A stretch of DNA of 64,000 bases from an uncultured Candidatus Melainabacteria bacterium (lineage in GTDB: Bacteria > Cyanobacteriota > Vampirovibrionia > Gastranaerophilales > Gastranaerophilaceae), in the NCBI GenBank assembly GCA_934717745.1, contig CAKUZB010000005.1, positions 1-64,000 of the forward strand. Reading direction: 5' to 3'. Positions 32,732 to 42,536 of this stretch are shown here, piece by piece. Below the pieces are notes generated by a model. It saw nothing but the letters and a program-made list of their open reading frames with translations. It did no database searches and was not told the DNA's origin. The position numbers were made by a program, and so were the translations under genes. Each line of letters opens with the position of its first letter. Within the stretch, counting starts at the first letter, position 1.

Positions 32732-35700
32732 ATGACATTAGATTTACAACCATATAATGAAAATGATAACAATACATTAGATTTGCAACCTTTAGAAAAT
32801 AACCTTCCAAAAAGGTTTCAAGGCTCAATTTCACCAACACCAGAATATTCCACATTTGATAAAATTGGTTCATTGCTAAAAAATATTGCTAATATCCCAG
32901 TCCATGCGTGGAAGCAAGGAAGTGCAAATGTTAGAACTGGGGAATTAAATTTTAAATTAATGAATGGCGGACTTGATGAATTAGAACAATCTGAACTTAA
33001 TGAACTAGAAAATCGTACTCCATATAATTATGGTTCAAGACCACACGCAGGATTGTTTGATGATTCAGCATTCGCTGATACAAACATTAGTAATTTTGGT
33101 GAAAGGTTGAAAAACACTGCACTTAATACAATAGGACAAGGGTCTGAATCTTATCCATTTTCATGGGAAATTATGAAATCAGGTGGCATTGGTGGTGTTC
33201 TTGGGGGGCTTGCTGGCGGTGTTGCAGGTGGTGCAATCAGCACGGCCAAAACAGGTTTTGCAGGAACTTTATCTGGCTTTAAAAATGGTGCTTTACTTGG
33301 TGCAAGAGTTCTTGGCGGTGCAGGTGCTACAAAGAAAACAATAGAACTTGAAGCCGGACTTGCTTATCAAGAATTAAAAAATATGAAAGATGATGACGGA
33401 AATACCATTAACCCAGAACTTGCAAAACGTTTAGCCTATGGAGTTGGTATTACTAATGCCGGTCTTGAAATGACTGGTGCAATAGCGGAACTGTCAACAT
33501 TCCCTATGGCAGATAAAATTCTAAAATCCGCAAAAGTTGAAGCAATTAAAAATATTGTTAAAGATAAAATGCTTTCAAATAAATTGTTAAGTGCAGGCTC
33601 TAAAGCCATAGCAACACACTATGCAATGGACGGACTTGAAACCTCAATCGAAAAAGCAACAAAAGAAAATATAAATAGACTTGCAAAAGCAACTATTACA
33701 GAGATGACAACAGAGGGTCTTCAAGAAATGTCTAATGTTATTGCTGATGAGTGGGCAAAGCAAATTGAAGGCAACTATTCTGATGCAATTTTTTCTGAAA
33801 ATGGAATTAATTCTAATGCATTTAAAGAAAATATGGCAAGAATAGTACAAGCAAGTGCTATGGCTTTTATTCCTGCGTTTACTATAGGTGGTGTTGGTAC
33901 AACAGCAACAGCAGTAAATATTGCAAGAAGAAAAGCACAAATAGAGGGGTTAAATCCTAATGAAGCCGAAAACTTTGTTCGCAGTATGGATTTAGAACAT
34001 CAAGTTGATGTTATTAATGATAACGAAGAAGTATTGCAAGAACTTGCGGACGAACAGTATAAAGAAGAAAAGTTTACTGAAATTCAAGACCAAAGTTTCA
34101 ATAAAATGATTAATGCAGGAATGAGCGAAGCAGAAGCCTTTTCAACAGCAAAGGTTGTAAGCGGATTAGCAAAGACTTTCAATAACGTAGATATGGCTCA
34201 AGAATGGGCAGACAATTTAACATTCGTTTCAGAAAAAACATTACAAGGCGGTGTAGAAATGAATGTTAATAAAAATAATTTTTCTCAAAACTCAGAAAAC
34301 ATTTCAGAAGTTAAATTTCAAACTGTTAATACTGCAGGTGCTGAAACATCTGCAGAAATTTCTGATGCAAAAAAAGAGTGGCAAGAAAAAGGAACTGACA
34401 GCAAGTATTTCAAAAAGTGGTTTGGTGATAGTAAAGTTGTTGACGAAAACGGTAAGCCAAAATTATTAACAGACGGCAAAGATATTTATATCACAGACGG
34501 ATATTCAAACAATGGTATCTCTCGTTATTCTTATAAGGGTTCTCATCGTTCACCGTCATATTCTGGTGGTGATGTTCAAGAACGATTAGAAAATTCGGAA
34601 GATGTAAATTTGCTTGAGGTCGCTCAAGGTTATCATAATCAACCTGATGATTATTTTTCACCAATGGGTGCAAGATACTATATGTATGACGATAAAGAGG
34701 GTTTAGAAAGTGCAAGAGCCGTAAGAGATGTTATTGCAAAAATCAAAAATGGCAAAGAAAATATAACTGTAAAAATCTATCGTGCCGTTCCTGCTGATGT
34801 CGTTAGTGATAAATTGAAAAATGGAGATTGGGTATCTCTTTCAAAAAGTTATGCAATCGAACACGGTGAGCAAAATTTAGACGGTGAATATAAGATTATT
34901 GAAAAAGAAGTTCCTATCAACGAAGTTTGGTGGGACGGTAACGACTTGAGAGAATGGGGGTACGACAACGGTAAAGAACAAGAGGCTGATTTATATTTAA
35001 AAATCGAAAATCCTAAATATCAAGATACTTTACCTACAAATTGGAAAGAGGCTAGAGAATTTAGAAATCAAGGTTATGACGGTATTATTACTCCGAATGG
35101 GGAATATCTTGTATTTGAAAAAACTCAAATAAAATCCGTAGATAACAGAGGAACGTTTGATGAGAGCAATCCTAATATTTATTATCAAGCAGAAAACAAC
35201 AGTCAAGAAGTATTAAAACAAAAATACTTGAATGAAAAACAAAACGCATTGAAAAATTTTTATGATGTTCATAAGGCTTTTACTGAAAACGAACCAGGAC
35301 AATATAACGGAGAACGCACAATAAAAGCAGTTTTAAATTTTCTTGGTTCTAAAGATAATAAAAAAGCAAGCATTAAAACTCCTATTGAGAACGTTACAAT
35401 AACTAGAAATGATGTTAAACATCTTTTAGAAGATAACGAAAAAGAACGTTCTTCAAATTTAAATAGAGTTCTTAGAACTCTTCAAAATCCTAATTTAATT
35501 ATAAATGAAAATATAGATAAAACTTTTAAAAATTATTATTTAAAAATCTTTAGTACAGAAAATAAAAAAACGGCTCATTTACAAGTTATAAAATGTTGTA
35601 ATGACGGAAATTTTTACGTAACTAATTTTCATTTAAAAAACGGCAAATTAAAACAACTATTAAAAAACGGACAAATCATATACGATTTGTCCGACAAGTC

Positions 35701-38700
35701 AGCCGTGCAAAATGCACCTGACAATATCATTATAAACGATAATTCCCAAAATTTCAACCCTAACAATATTTTGCTACAAGGTGAAGATAATGTTGATAAC
35801 ATTGATAGTTTTTCAAAACCTAAAAGTCTTGAAGAACTTCATGAACAAGTTAGACAAAATGCAAAAGGAATGCAATATCTTGGCTACTTTACAGAATGGA
35901 ACGGTAAAGATATTATCGGCATTATGGAAAATGCGAATGCTTCAACAGTGTTGCACGAACTTGCTCATAGTTATTTGAATTCACTGAAAAAACTTGCACA
36001 AAGTGATGAACAAATTGCAAACAAATACGAAGCAGTTAAAAAATGGCTTGGTGTTACAGGTAATAACGAACTTACAACGGCTCAACACGAGAAATTCGCA
36101 AAAGGCTTTGAAGCATATATTTATTTTGGAAAAGCACCAAATAAAAACTTACAATCTGTATTTACTCAATTTAAAAACTGGTTAAAACAAATTCACGATT
36201 ACTGGCTTAACAATAGGGATAATTTCGAAATGCCTTATGATGTCAAGGAAGTTTTTGACACAATTTTTGAAAATAATTCTAAAGTTATTGCAAAACGCAG
36301 AAAAGTAAAAACATATTTAGACAATGCTTTAAGAATTACTGTTTCTGATACGTTACCTATGCTTGATAGTGAAAAACGTCATAAAGATATTGCATATAAA
36401 ATTGTTTCAATTGCAACAGGTTACAAAGAGCAATACCTTAAAGCAATTCTTGGGACAAAGGACGGTAAGAGTAAAGATACTCAAAAAGAAGAAATCGCCA
36501 GACGTTGTGCAGAATGTGATGATAAACTTACTGTAAATGGGTTTAATCCTGAATGGACAGAATTCTACCCTAATGAAAAATATTATGCAGGTAATGACCA
36601 TTTACTTGCGGAAACCGCACTCAGCGATATTGTGAATAATAATTTCAACAACAACTATACTAATGCAGATTTTTATAGTGAATTTGATGCACAGTATAAT
36701 TATTTGTTAAATACATATAAAGATGAAATTCTTGACCGTGATGCAATTATTGCAACTATATATGAATGGATTGAACATATTGGAAAAATCGATTCTGATG
36801 CTTTTGAAATATATTTAGATAGATTTGAAAAAGATTTCACCTTTATTGATAGTTTTGAAAATGCTTCTGCATTAGAACAAGCAAAAATTGAAATTCTTGA
36901 ACTTGCAAAAAATACAAAATCTTTAAATACTGCAGGAAAATTCAACAAAATTGTTGAAAATATGAACAAGATTGCAGATAAAGTAAAAGAGTTGAAATAC
37001 GTTGCTGACAATTCAAAACAAGAAAAAAGAAGCCTATCTCAAACTATTGATAAAGAAAATGTTTCTACTGACATTGAAGCCTATAGAAATGCGGTTAAAG
37101 AAATTTTAAATAAAATAAATTTCTTAACTCCAAATGATAAAGCAAAAATGTTTGCAAACATAATTGATGCACCTTCTGCAAACTTTCTTGAAGCAAAAAT
37201 TGACAGAGTTATGGATATTGCAAATACAATGTGTGAAGTTCAACAAAGAAATGATTTGCTTGATGCTATTTCTAAAGAATTAAAATCTACTGATAACAAA
37301 AAACAAAACAATAAACTTGTAGGCAAATATGACTATCGCACTAATAAATTGTTTGCGAATTTGAGAAATATATTAAAACTAACCTCAGAACAAGCCAACG
37401 ATTTGAGAATTGAACGTCAAGAAAAAATCAGTGAAGCAGAATCTGAGGGAATGTCGTTTGAAGATAGAATCATTAACACAATGATTCAAGTTAAATCAGA
37501 CGGTAAAACATATGCAAATACTGCATTGATAAAACAACTATATGACGATATTTGTGCATTAAAAATTGTTGGTAAAAATGCAAAAACAGAAGAAGAAATG
37601 TTCAATAAATTGAACAATAAACAAAATGTAAATGAAGTTATATCTATTATTAAGCAAAAAAAAGAAGGGAACATTCTTGAAAAGTTCTATGTAAATACAA
37701 CAGCAAACTGGGAATCAATGTTGAATGCATTTTTCAACAAAGCAATTAAAGACAAGTATTCTTTGATTTGGAATGAAACAAAGGCTTCAACATGGATTCA
37801 TGATGAAAAAACACAATTTGAAAAAGAAGTTCAAGGAATTTACGGACTTTCTAAGTGGAACTTTGATGCTGAAATTTTAAAGAATTTATCTGATGAATAT
37901 GAATTTAATGTAAACACTTACGACAAGGTTACAAACGAAGAAGGTGTAACAGAATGGAAACTTCGAAATGTTATACCTATGAAAATGAATCGTATGCAAA
38001 TAATTCTTGCTTATATGTGGGATAAAAACGAAGTATTACACGAACGTATGGTTAATATGTTTGGTGAAGATACTCTAATTGATATGATTGATAATTTAAG
38101 AGAACAAGATAAACGACTTGGCGATTTAATGATGCGTACCGTTAACAAATATTATCCGCTTGCAAATGCTCAATATATAAAAAAATACGGTATTGATTTG
38201 CCAAAGGTTTCTGCATACTTCCCTTCTATTGCAGAACGTGAAGGAAGTCTTTCAGAATTAGATTTATTCAGAGATTTTACACAAAAAAGTACTTCGCCTT
38301 CTTTCTCAAAAATGAGAAGTGAATCTACACATGTTGAAATGAGGTTTGGTAACCCTGTAGCAATGTTGTATCATCATATTGATACTATGGGCAGGTTTAT
38401 TAATCTAACAGAACCTTTGGATAGAATAAACAAAGTTTTCAATAATTCTGACGTTAAAAAGTACGTAAAATACAAATATGGTGATACCGCATTAAAAGAG
38501 TTTATGCAACAACTAGTTGATATTTCGTATAAACAAAATGCGACTGTTCGTTCAGAACAAATGAGAATTGTTAATGCTATGGTAAGCAATTGGACGTCTG
38601 CAAATATTATTGGTAAAGTTTCAACCGGTTTAAAGCAATTATTTGCGTGTTTAAACTATACAACGGTTATGCCAGTAAATGAATGGAATGTAAGATTTTT

Positions 38701-39754
38701 AAAGGCTCTTAGTGAACCAAAAGAAACAATCAAATATATGTATGAAAAGATTGATTATTTAAGATACAGATTTGAAAGTGGCTCGCAAAATGAAGCCTTA
38801 AAAGAATGGGTTGAAAACAACCAAATTGAAGAATGGTTTTACAACAAAATGGATAGTTTTGTGAAAAATGAAAAAGTTCGCAAAATGTTGAAATCAGGCA
38901 CTATTACGATTCCGAGAAAAATTAAAGATGTTGCAAGTCTATTTCTTAGATGTGGTGATATGGGTGCGATTATCTTTGGCGGAAAACCATATATTGATTA
39001 CTTGATTGAAGTAAAAAAAATGACAGAAGAACAAGCAATCAAAGAATTTGTAGTAGAAACCCAAAGAACGCAACAAAGTGCCGAAATCTCGACCTTGAGT
39101 AATTGGCAAGTTGCATCTACTCAAAACCCTTTTTCAAAGTTGTTTATGAATTATAAGAATGCCCAAGGGCAATTTCTTCGTAAAATTGCAGACTCTCTTA
39201 TTGACTATAAACGTGGTGATATTGATAAAACTCAATTGGCTAAAGACTTATTTATGTATGGATTTTATCAATCTTTCTTATTTAAAATTGCAACTTCATT
39301 GTCTGTATTGACCTTGCTTAATACTGGTGATGCAGATGATTTATTAAAAGATATAAAGACTTCAATATTTGATAATCTTACATTCTTTCATGCCTTTGGT
39401 GATATTGGTGTCGGTTTGCTAAATAAATTATTGACTGGTGAAACAACATCTTTTAACTCCCCTTTATTTGGCGATATTCCTAAGGAAGTTTTAAGAGTTG
39501 CAAAAAAAGATGCTGATATTGAAGATTGGGTTCACGCAATAGGTTTTGCTGTGCAATTAAAAGAGGGTATTCCTCTCAATGCAGTTGTAAACAGTGCAAG
39601 TGGTATTGGTGATATTGCCACTGGTGATATACAAAAAGGGTTACTTCGTGCGATTGGCTATACAAAAAATCGTTCCGAAATTGCAACAGGACAAAAGAAC
39701 AAAGGAAAAAATTCTTCCAAAACTAATAATAAAAAAAGAAAATCCATATATTAA
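32732..39754 (+). CDS. Giant gp16-like polyvalent ejection protein
   Basis: This 2340-residue protein is the largest gene of the prophage. The C-terminal half is helical, with a hydrophobic stretch near the end, as expected for gp16-like ejection proteins. The first half carries cargo domains. Residues about 550-815 contain two ADP-ribosyltransferase-like pieces ('WFGDSKVVDENGKPKLL', 'VKIYRAVPADV', 'GYDGIITPNGEYLVFE'). Residues about 820-1010 look like a PBECR-type (barnase/EndoU/colicin-like) nuclease. HELAH at residue 1075 marks a zinc metallopeptidase. Similar junction motifs NPNIYYQ (about 814) and NPNNILLQ (about 1010) follow the first two. It is probably injected with the DNA, as polyvalent phage proteins are. 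Domain calls are by eye. Confidence 0.75.
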   Translation: MTLDLQPYNENDNNTLDLQPLENNLPKRFQGSISPTPEYSTFDKIGSLLKNIANIPVHAWKQGSANVRTGELNFKLMNGGLDELEQSELNELENRTPYNYGSRPHAGLFDDSAFADTNISNFGERLKNTALNTIGQGSESYPFSWEIMKSGGIGGVLGGLAGGVAGGAISTAKTGFAGTLSGFKNGALLGARVLGGAGATKKTIELEAGLAYQELKNMKDDDGNTINPELAKRLAYGVGITNAGLEMTGAIAELSTFPMADKILKSAKVEAIKNIVKDKMLSNKLLSAGSKAIATHYAMDGLETSIEKATKENINRLAKATITEMTTEGLQEMSNVIADEWAKQIEGNYSDAIFSENGINSNAFKENMARIVQASAMAFIPAFTIGGVGTTATAVNIARRKAQIEGLNPNEAENFVRSMDLEHQVDVINDNEEVLQELADEQYKEEKFTEIQDQSFNKMINAGMSEAEAFSTAKVVSGLAKTFNNVDMAQEWADNLTFVSEKTLQGGVEMNVNKNNFSQNSENISEVKFQTVNTAGAETSAEISDAKKEWQEKGTDSKYFKKWFGDSKVVDENGKPKLLTDGKDIYITDGYSNNGISRYSYKGSHRSPSYSGGDVQERLENSEDVNLLEVAQGYHNQPDDYFSPMGARYYMYDDKEGLESARAVRDVIAKIKNGKENITVKIYRAVPADVVSDKLKNGDWVSLSKSYAIEHGEQNLDGEYKIIEKEVPINEVWWDGNDLREWGYDNGKEQEADLYLKIENPKYQDTLPTNWKEAREFRNQGYDGIITPNGEYLVFEKTQIKSVDNRGTFDESNPNIYYQAENNSQEVLKQKYLNEKQNALKNFYDVHKAFTENEPGQYNGERTIKAVLNFLGSKDNKKASIKTPIENVTITRNDVKHLLEDNEKERSSNLNRVLRTLQNPNLIINENIDKTFKNYYLKIFSTENKKTAHLQVIKCCNDGNFYVTNFHLKNGKLKQLLKNGQIIYDLSDKSAVQNAPDNIIINDNSQNFNPNNILLQGEDNVDNIDSFSKPKSLEELHEQVRQNAKGMQYLGYFTEWNGKDIIGIMENANASTVLHELAHSYLNSLKKLAQSDEQIANKYEAVKKWLGVTGNNELTTAQHEKFAKGFEAYIYFGKAPNKNLQSVFTQFKNWLKQIHDYWLNNRDNFEMPYDVKEVFDTIFENNSKVIAKRRKVKTYLDNALRITVSDTLPMLDSEKRHKDIAYKIVSIATGYKEQYLKAILGTKDGKSKDTQKEEIARRCAECDDKLTVNGFNPEWTEFYPNEKYYAGNDHLLAETALSDIVNNNFNNNYTNADFYSEFDAQYNYLLNTYKDEILDRDAIIATIYEWIEHIGKIDSDAFEIYLDRFEKDFTFIDSFENASALEQAKIEILELAKNTKSLNTAGKFNKIVENMNKIADKVKELKYVADNSKQEKRSLSQTIDKENVSTDIEAYRNAVKEILNKINFLTPNDKAKMFANIIDAPSANFLEAKIDRVMDIANTMCEVQQRNDLLDAISKELKSTDNKKQNNKLVGKYDYRTNKLFANLRNILKLTSEQANDLRIERQEKISEAESEGMSFEDRIINTMIQVKSDGKTYANTALIKQLYDDICALKIVGKNAKTEEEMFNKLNNKQNVNEVISIIKQKKEGNILEKFYVNTTANWESMLNAFFNKAIKDKYSLIWNETKASTWIHDEKTQFEKEVQGIYGLSKWNFDAEILKNLSDEYEFNVNTYDKVTNEEGVTEWKLRNVIPMKMNRMQIILAYMWDKNEVLHERMVNMFGEDTLIDMIDNLREQDKRLGDLMMRTVNKYYPLANAQYIKKYGIDLPKVSAYFPSIAEREGSLSELDLFRDFTQKSTSPSFSKMRSESTHVEMRFGNPVAMLYHHIDTMGRFINLTEPLDRINKVFNNSDVKKYVKYKYGDTALKEFMQQLVDISYKQNATVRSEQMRIVNAMVSNWTSANIIGKVSTGLKQLFACLNYTTVMPVNEWNVRFLKALSEPKETIKYMYEKIDYLRYRFESGSQNEALKEWVENNQIEEWFYNKMDSFVKNEKVRKMLKSGTITIPRKIKDVASLFLRCGDMGAIIFGGKPYIDYLIEVKKMTEEQAIKEFVVETQRTQQSAEISTLSNWQVASTQNPFSKLFMNYKNAQGQFLRKIADSLIDYKRGDIDKTQLAKDLFMYGFYQSFLFKIATSLSVLTLLNTGDADDLLKDIKTSIFDNLTFFHAFGDIGVGLLNKLLTGETTSFNSPLFGDIPKEVLRVAKKDADIEDWVHAIGFAVQLKEGIPLNAVVNSASGIGDIATGDIQKGLLRAIGYTKNRSEIATGQKNKGKNSSKTNNKKRKSIY

Positions 39755-39769
39755 TAGAAAGGTAAAACA

Positions 39770-40843
39770 ATGACAGTAAGTGAAAACGAAAATGTAGTAT
39801 ACAACTGGAATGGCGATGATAGTTCGACAACATTTGACTTTGATTTTTTAATTGAAGATGAAACACAACTTGTTGTAATGTATACGGATAAAAAAGGTCA
39901 ACAATCATTATTAATTAAAGATGTTGATTATACGATTGAAGAAGTTGGAAATATAAATGGTTCATTTATAAACTATCCAATTGAAGGTAGTGAACATACA
40001 ACTCTACAACGAAATGAAATAATTAGTTTGATTTTAGACCTTCCTATTATTCAAGACACACCTTATGAAGAATCAGAAAAACTTGTTAAATCAAGACTAG
40101 AAAGAAATTTTGATTATTTAACAAGGCTGATAGCAATTCAAAATCGAAAAATTGAACGTTCGGTAAAAGTGCAAGAGGGTGCTGAGCAGACTGCAGATGA
40201 ACTTATTGAAGCATTAAATAATGCACAGATTGAATCGGCAAAAAATGCTTTGCAGTCTGCACAATCTGCAGAGAGTGCAACAAAAGCCGCTGAAAAGGCT
40301 ACCCTTGAATCAGTAAAAATTCAAGCATCTCAAGAACAAATTGAAGAAAATAAACAACAAATTGAAAAAATAAACACAACTCTTTCAACTAAATATGCCG
40401 TAAACCGTGGAGCGGTGGATACCGACGGCAACCCTGCGTATCTTGTATCTTATACACAAGATGTCGAAATTCCTGCAACCGAAGAGGGCGGAACTGCAAC
40501 AACAGAAACACACACTTATCTTAAATTGCTTGCAGGGACTGTGTACACAGACGGTACTGCAACACACACTGTGCAAAGTGATGTGATATTAGAAATTACG
40601 GATTTGAACGTTGCAGATACTAACTACAATGTTTTTGTGGAAAATGTTAACGGTTCTGATGTTCTATCTGTAAAAACAAATGCAGTTGAAGTCTGCAACA
40701 TTGCTACCGTTCCAACAGAGGGTGCAGACGACAATTATTTAATTATTCCACAAGAGCCACTTAAGGCATACTGGGTACACTCCGACGGAACAAAAACGGC
40801 TACAAGTTGCGTCCATATTGGCTCTTACACAGGGGGGGGGTAA
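39770..40843 (+). CDS. Tail fibre protein, short (phase-off) form
   Basis: This 357-residue protein has an N-terminal T7 gp17-like anchoring domain ('NVVYNWNGDDSSTTFDFDF...RNEIISLILDLPIIQ...LERNFDYLTRLI', residues about 10-130). A trimeric coiled coil follows (about 135-205), then a beta-rich shaft. The frame stops immediately after a run of nine G ('GSYTGGG' then TAA). The next open frame lacks any ATG and encodes a receptor-domain-like module. With one extra G the two fuse into a 507-residue fibre. As it stands, the fibre would lack its tip. Confidence 0.85.
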   Translation: MTVSENENVVYNWNGDDSSTTFDFDFLIEDETQLVVMYTDKKGQQSLLIKDVDYTIEEVGNINGSFINYPIEGSEHTTLQRNEIISLILDLPIIQDTPYEESEKLVKSRLERNFDYLTRLIAIQNRKIERSVKVQEGAEQTADELIEALNNAQIESAKNALQSAQSAESATKAAEKATLESVKIQASQEQIEENKQQIEKINTTLSTKYAVNRGAVDTDGNPAYLVSYTQDVEIPATEEGGTATTETHTYLKLLAGTVYTDGTATHTVQSDVILEITDLNVADTNYNVFVENVNGSDVLSVKTNAVEVCNIATVPTEGADDNYLIIPQEPLKAYWVHSDGTKTATSCVHIGSYTGGG

Positions 40844-41292
40844 CTAAACCGCTTGTAAACAATAAAGACTACAACGTAGATATAATTACAGATAGACATA
40901 CAGACGGCGAGTGGGTGGTGCTATCTCCACAGAAACAATTGTTGCAAATAACACTTAACAAGAGTTCTAATTCGCATAGAGAGTTGGATTTAACAGATTT
41001 ACTACCTAAAGATTTGTATAATTACGAATGCACTTTACAAGGCAACGTAAAAACCGGTAATACCTCGGGAAACTATATAGGACTAACGATTTTTAACTTG
41101 AATCCTGTCGGTGTGGTTGACCCGCCGAATTATCCTCTTTGTGCTACCGTAACAAGAACCAATGCCACTTTTTTTGCTTGGGGTACAACAAATGTTCCAA
41201 TTTTTGCAAATAGAAAAATTTGGGTACGAGAAACTGGATTTGTCGGAGAGATAAACCTAGTGTTAGTCGCTTATCGCCGTCTTAGTAAATAG
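40807..41292 (+). CDS. Tail-fibre receptor module, out of frame
   Basis: This open frame crosses the G9 tract and continues 150 codons in the -1 frame relative to the fibre gene. It contains no ATG at all; only a TTG before the tract could be read as a start, without a ribosome site. The encoded module (EWVVL..., ELDLTDLLPKD, PLCATVTRTN, NRKIWVRE) is paralogous to the separate protein at 41307. It should therefore be expressed only as the tip of the long fibre after a one-G change or ribosomal slippage. Confidence 0.75.
   Translation: MRPYWLLHRGGVTKPLVNNKDYNVDIITDRHTDGEWVVLSPQKQLLQITLNKSSNSHRELDLTDLLPKDLYNYECTLQGNVKTGNTSGNYIGLTIFNLNPVGVVDPPNYPLCATVTRTNATFFAWGTTNVPIFANRKIWVRETGFVGEINLVLVAYRRLSK
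40832..40840 (+). repeat. G9 homopolymer, slippage site
   Basis: Nine consecutive G in an AT-rich genome lie exactly at the frame break in the tail-fibre gene. Nine G give a stop at once, ten G open the downstream frame, and eight G reach a stop two codons later (GGT AAC TAA), so only one phase in three gives the long fibre. Such tracts mutate by slipped-strand mispairing. A sequencing or assembly error in the run is the main alternative. Confidence 0.8.
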
Positions 41293-41306
41293 AAAGGGAA
41301 AATAAT

Positions 41307-41759
41307 ATGGTTACAAATCTCATAAACAAAAAATTTAATCAAAATGGATACAATATTAGGAATGAAGATGTTGATGAATGGGTGGTTTTGCCGAATACGA
41401 CTTCCGGAATGATTTGCCAAACAATTTCTCTTGTTAATAACACTGCATTAGAATTAGATTTAACGGATTTATTACCCAAAGACAACAACCGTTATATGTG
41501 TATGTTTGCGGGTTGCGTTTCTTCAATAGACAGAAGTAAAGCGATTAACGGAGCAATTTCTCTTTTTTGCGACGAAGAAACACAAAACAATGTACCACTT
41601 TGCGGTGTTGGAACAAACGCGAGTGCAGGAATGAGTTGGGGAAGTGGCTTTGCTGTTGTCGGGAAAGATAGAAAATTGCGTGTTTTTAGAAAAAAAGATT
41701 ATACTAACGCACAAATACTGTGGCTTAGACTTTGTAAATACAGAAAAATGGGGGTATAA
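41307..41759 (+). CDS. Stand-alone paralogue of the fibre tip module
   Basis: This 150-residue protein has its own AGAAAGGGAAAATAAT ribosome site. It aligns with the out-of-frame fibre tip: both contain EWVVL, an identical ELDLTDLLPKD stretch, 'PLC' followed by an aromatic 'F/SWG' segment, and an 'RK' beta-strand pair near the end. It may be a second receptor-binding subunit or an alternative tip. Function is inferred from paralogy and position. Confidence 0.65.
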   Translation: MVTNLINKKFNQNGYNIRNEDVDEWVVLPNTTSGMICQTISLVNNTALELDLTDLLPKDNNRYMCMFAGCVSSIDRSKAINGAISLFCDEETQNNVPLCGVGTNASAGMSWGSGFAVVGKDRKLRVFRKKDYTNAQILWLRLCKYRKMGV

Positions 41760-41762
41760 AAA

Positions 41763-42203
41763 ATGTTTTATATTTTTGTAGAAAACGATGAAATAATTGG
41801 CAATGGGCAAGCACGTTGCTTGAATTTGCAAAATATAGAAGTAAGCGAAGAATTGTACAACGACTATGAAACAGATAAATATATCTATAGTAATGGTGCT
41901 ATTGTTCCTAATCCTAACTATGCAGAGATTAAAGCACAAGAAGAACAGGACAGAATAAATCGCTTAACAATGACGGCTTTGGATTTTATTAATGTTTTAA
42001 AAAATGCAGGGCTTACAATAGAGCAGATTAATACTTATCTAGAAACGCATTTAGATTTAAAAATGCAACTTATTTGTTGCCAAAACGTTTTTTGTGGAGT
42101 TGCTAAGGCTCTATGCCCTTTAGAGGTAGATAATATTACAATTACATCTGTAGACGTGGAACGTGCCTTTAAATTAAAGCATGGTGAGCAAGTTGCAGAT
42201 TAA
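41763..42203 (+). CDS. Tail-fibre-associated protein
   Basis: This 146-residue protein starts MFYIFVENDEIIGNGQARCL. The N-terminal beta part followed by 'YNDYETDKYIYSNGAIVPNPNYAEIKAQEEQDRINRL' resembles tail-fibre assembly or XkdW-like proteins, where the 'Y..G.IV.NP.Y..+' strand-turn precedes a helix. The C-terminal half is helical with several cysteines. It is probably a chaperone or structural partner for the fibre modules upstream. Confidence 0.5.
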   Translation: MFYIFVENDEIIGNGQARCLNLQNIEVSEELYNDYETDKYIYSNGAIVPNPNYAEIKAQEEQDRINRLTMTALDFINVLKNAGLTIEQINTYLETHLDLKMQLICCQNVFCGVAKALCPLEVDNITITSVDVERAFKLKHGEQVAD

Positions 42204-42335
42204 GTTACGAACTCCGCAAGAGGTCTGCAATAAGGCAAATAACAAGAATTACGGACTAAACCATAAAGAAAATAAAGTAAATTTCTTGTGCGTATTAACA
42301 GACAAAATAAAAGCATTTTGGCTAAGGATAAAGTT

Positions 42336-42536
42336 ATGAAAAATATAGAAATAAAAAAAGAACTCTTTGAACAATACACTAGGACATATAACAATTTCGA
42401 CAGGGTAATGCAATGTTTGTATGATATCGCAATCTTTTGTGCAGGGCGAAAAGATTATATTTTAGGCGGAATTATAGAAGATTGTTTGAACGATTTAGAA
42501 CGAAAAGAGGAAATAAAAAATGATACAAGTTCCTAA
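42336..42536 (+). CDS. Small helical late protein
   Basis: This 66-residue protein starts at MKNIEIKKELFEQYTRT, with AAGGATAAAGTT upstream. It is acidic/basic mixed and helical. Its end overlaps the next gene by 17 bases. No family is recognised; it lies at the entrance to the lysis cluster. Confidence 0.5.
   Translation: MKNIEIKKELFEQYTRTYNNFDRVMQCLYDIAIFCAGRKDYILGGIIEDCLNDLERKEEIKNDTSS

Noticed and set aside
33199..33210. G6 run in the giant ejection protein as another phase-variable tract
   Set aside because: It is short, encodes Gly in frame and the reading frame is intact on both sides.
39770..42203. Diversity-generating retroelement
   Set aside because: The BPP-1-like gene set made this likely, but no reverse transcriptase, Avd protein or template/variable repeat pair was found by reading.
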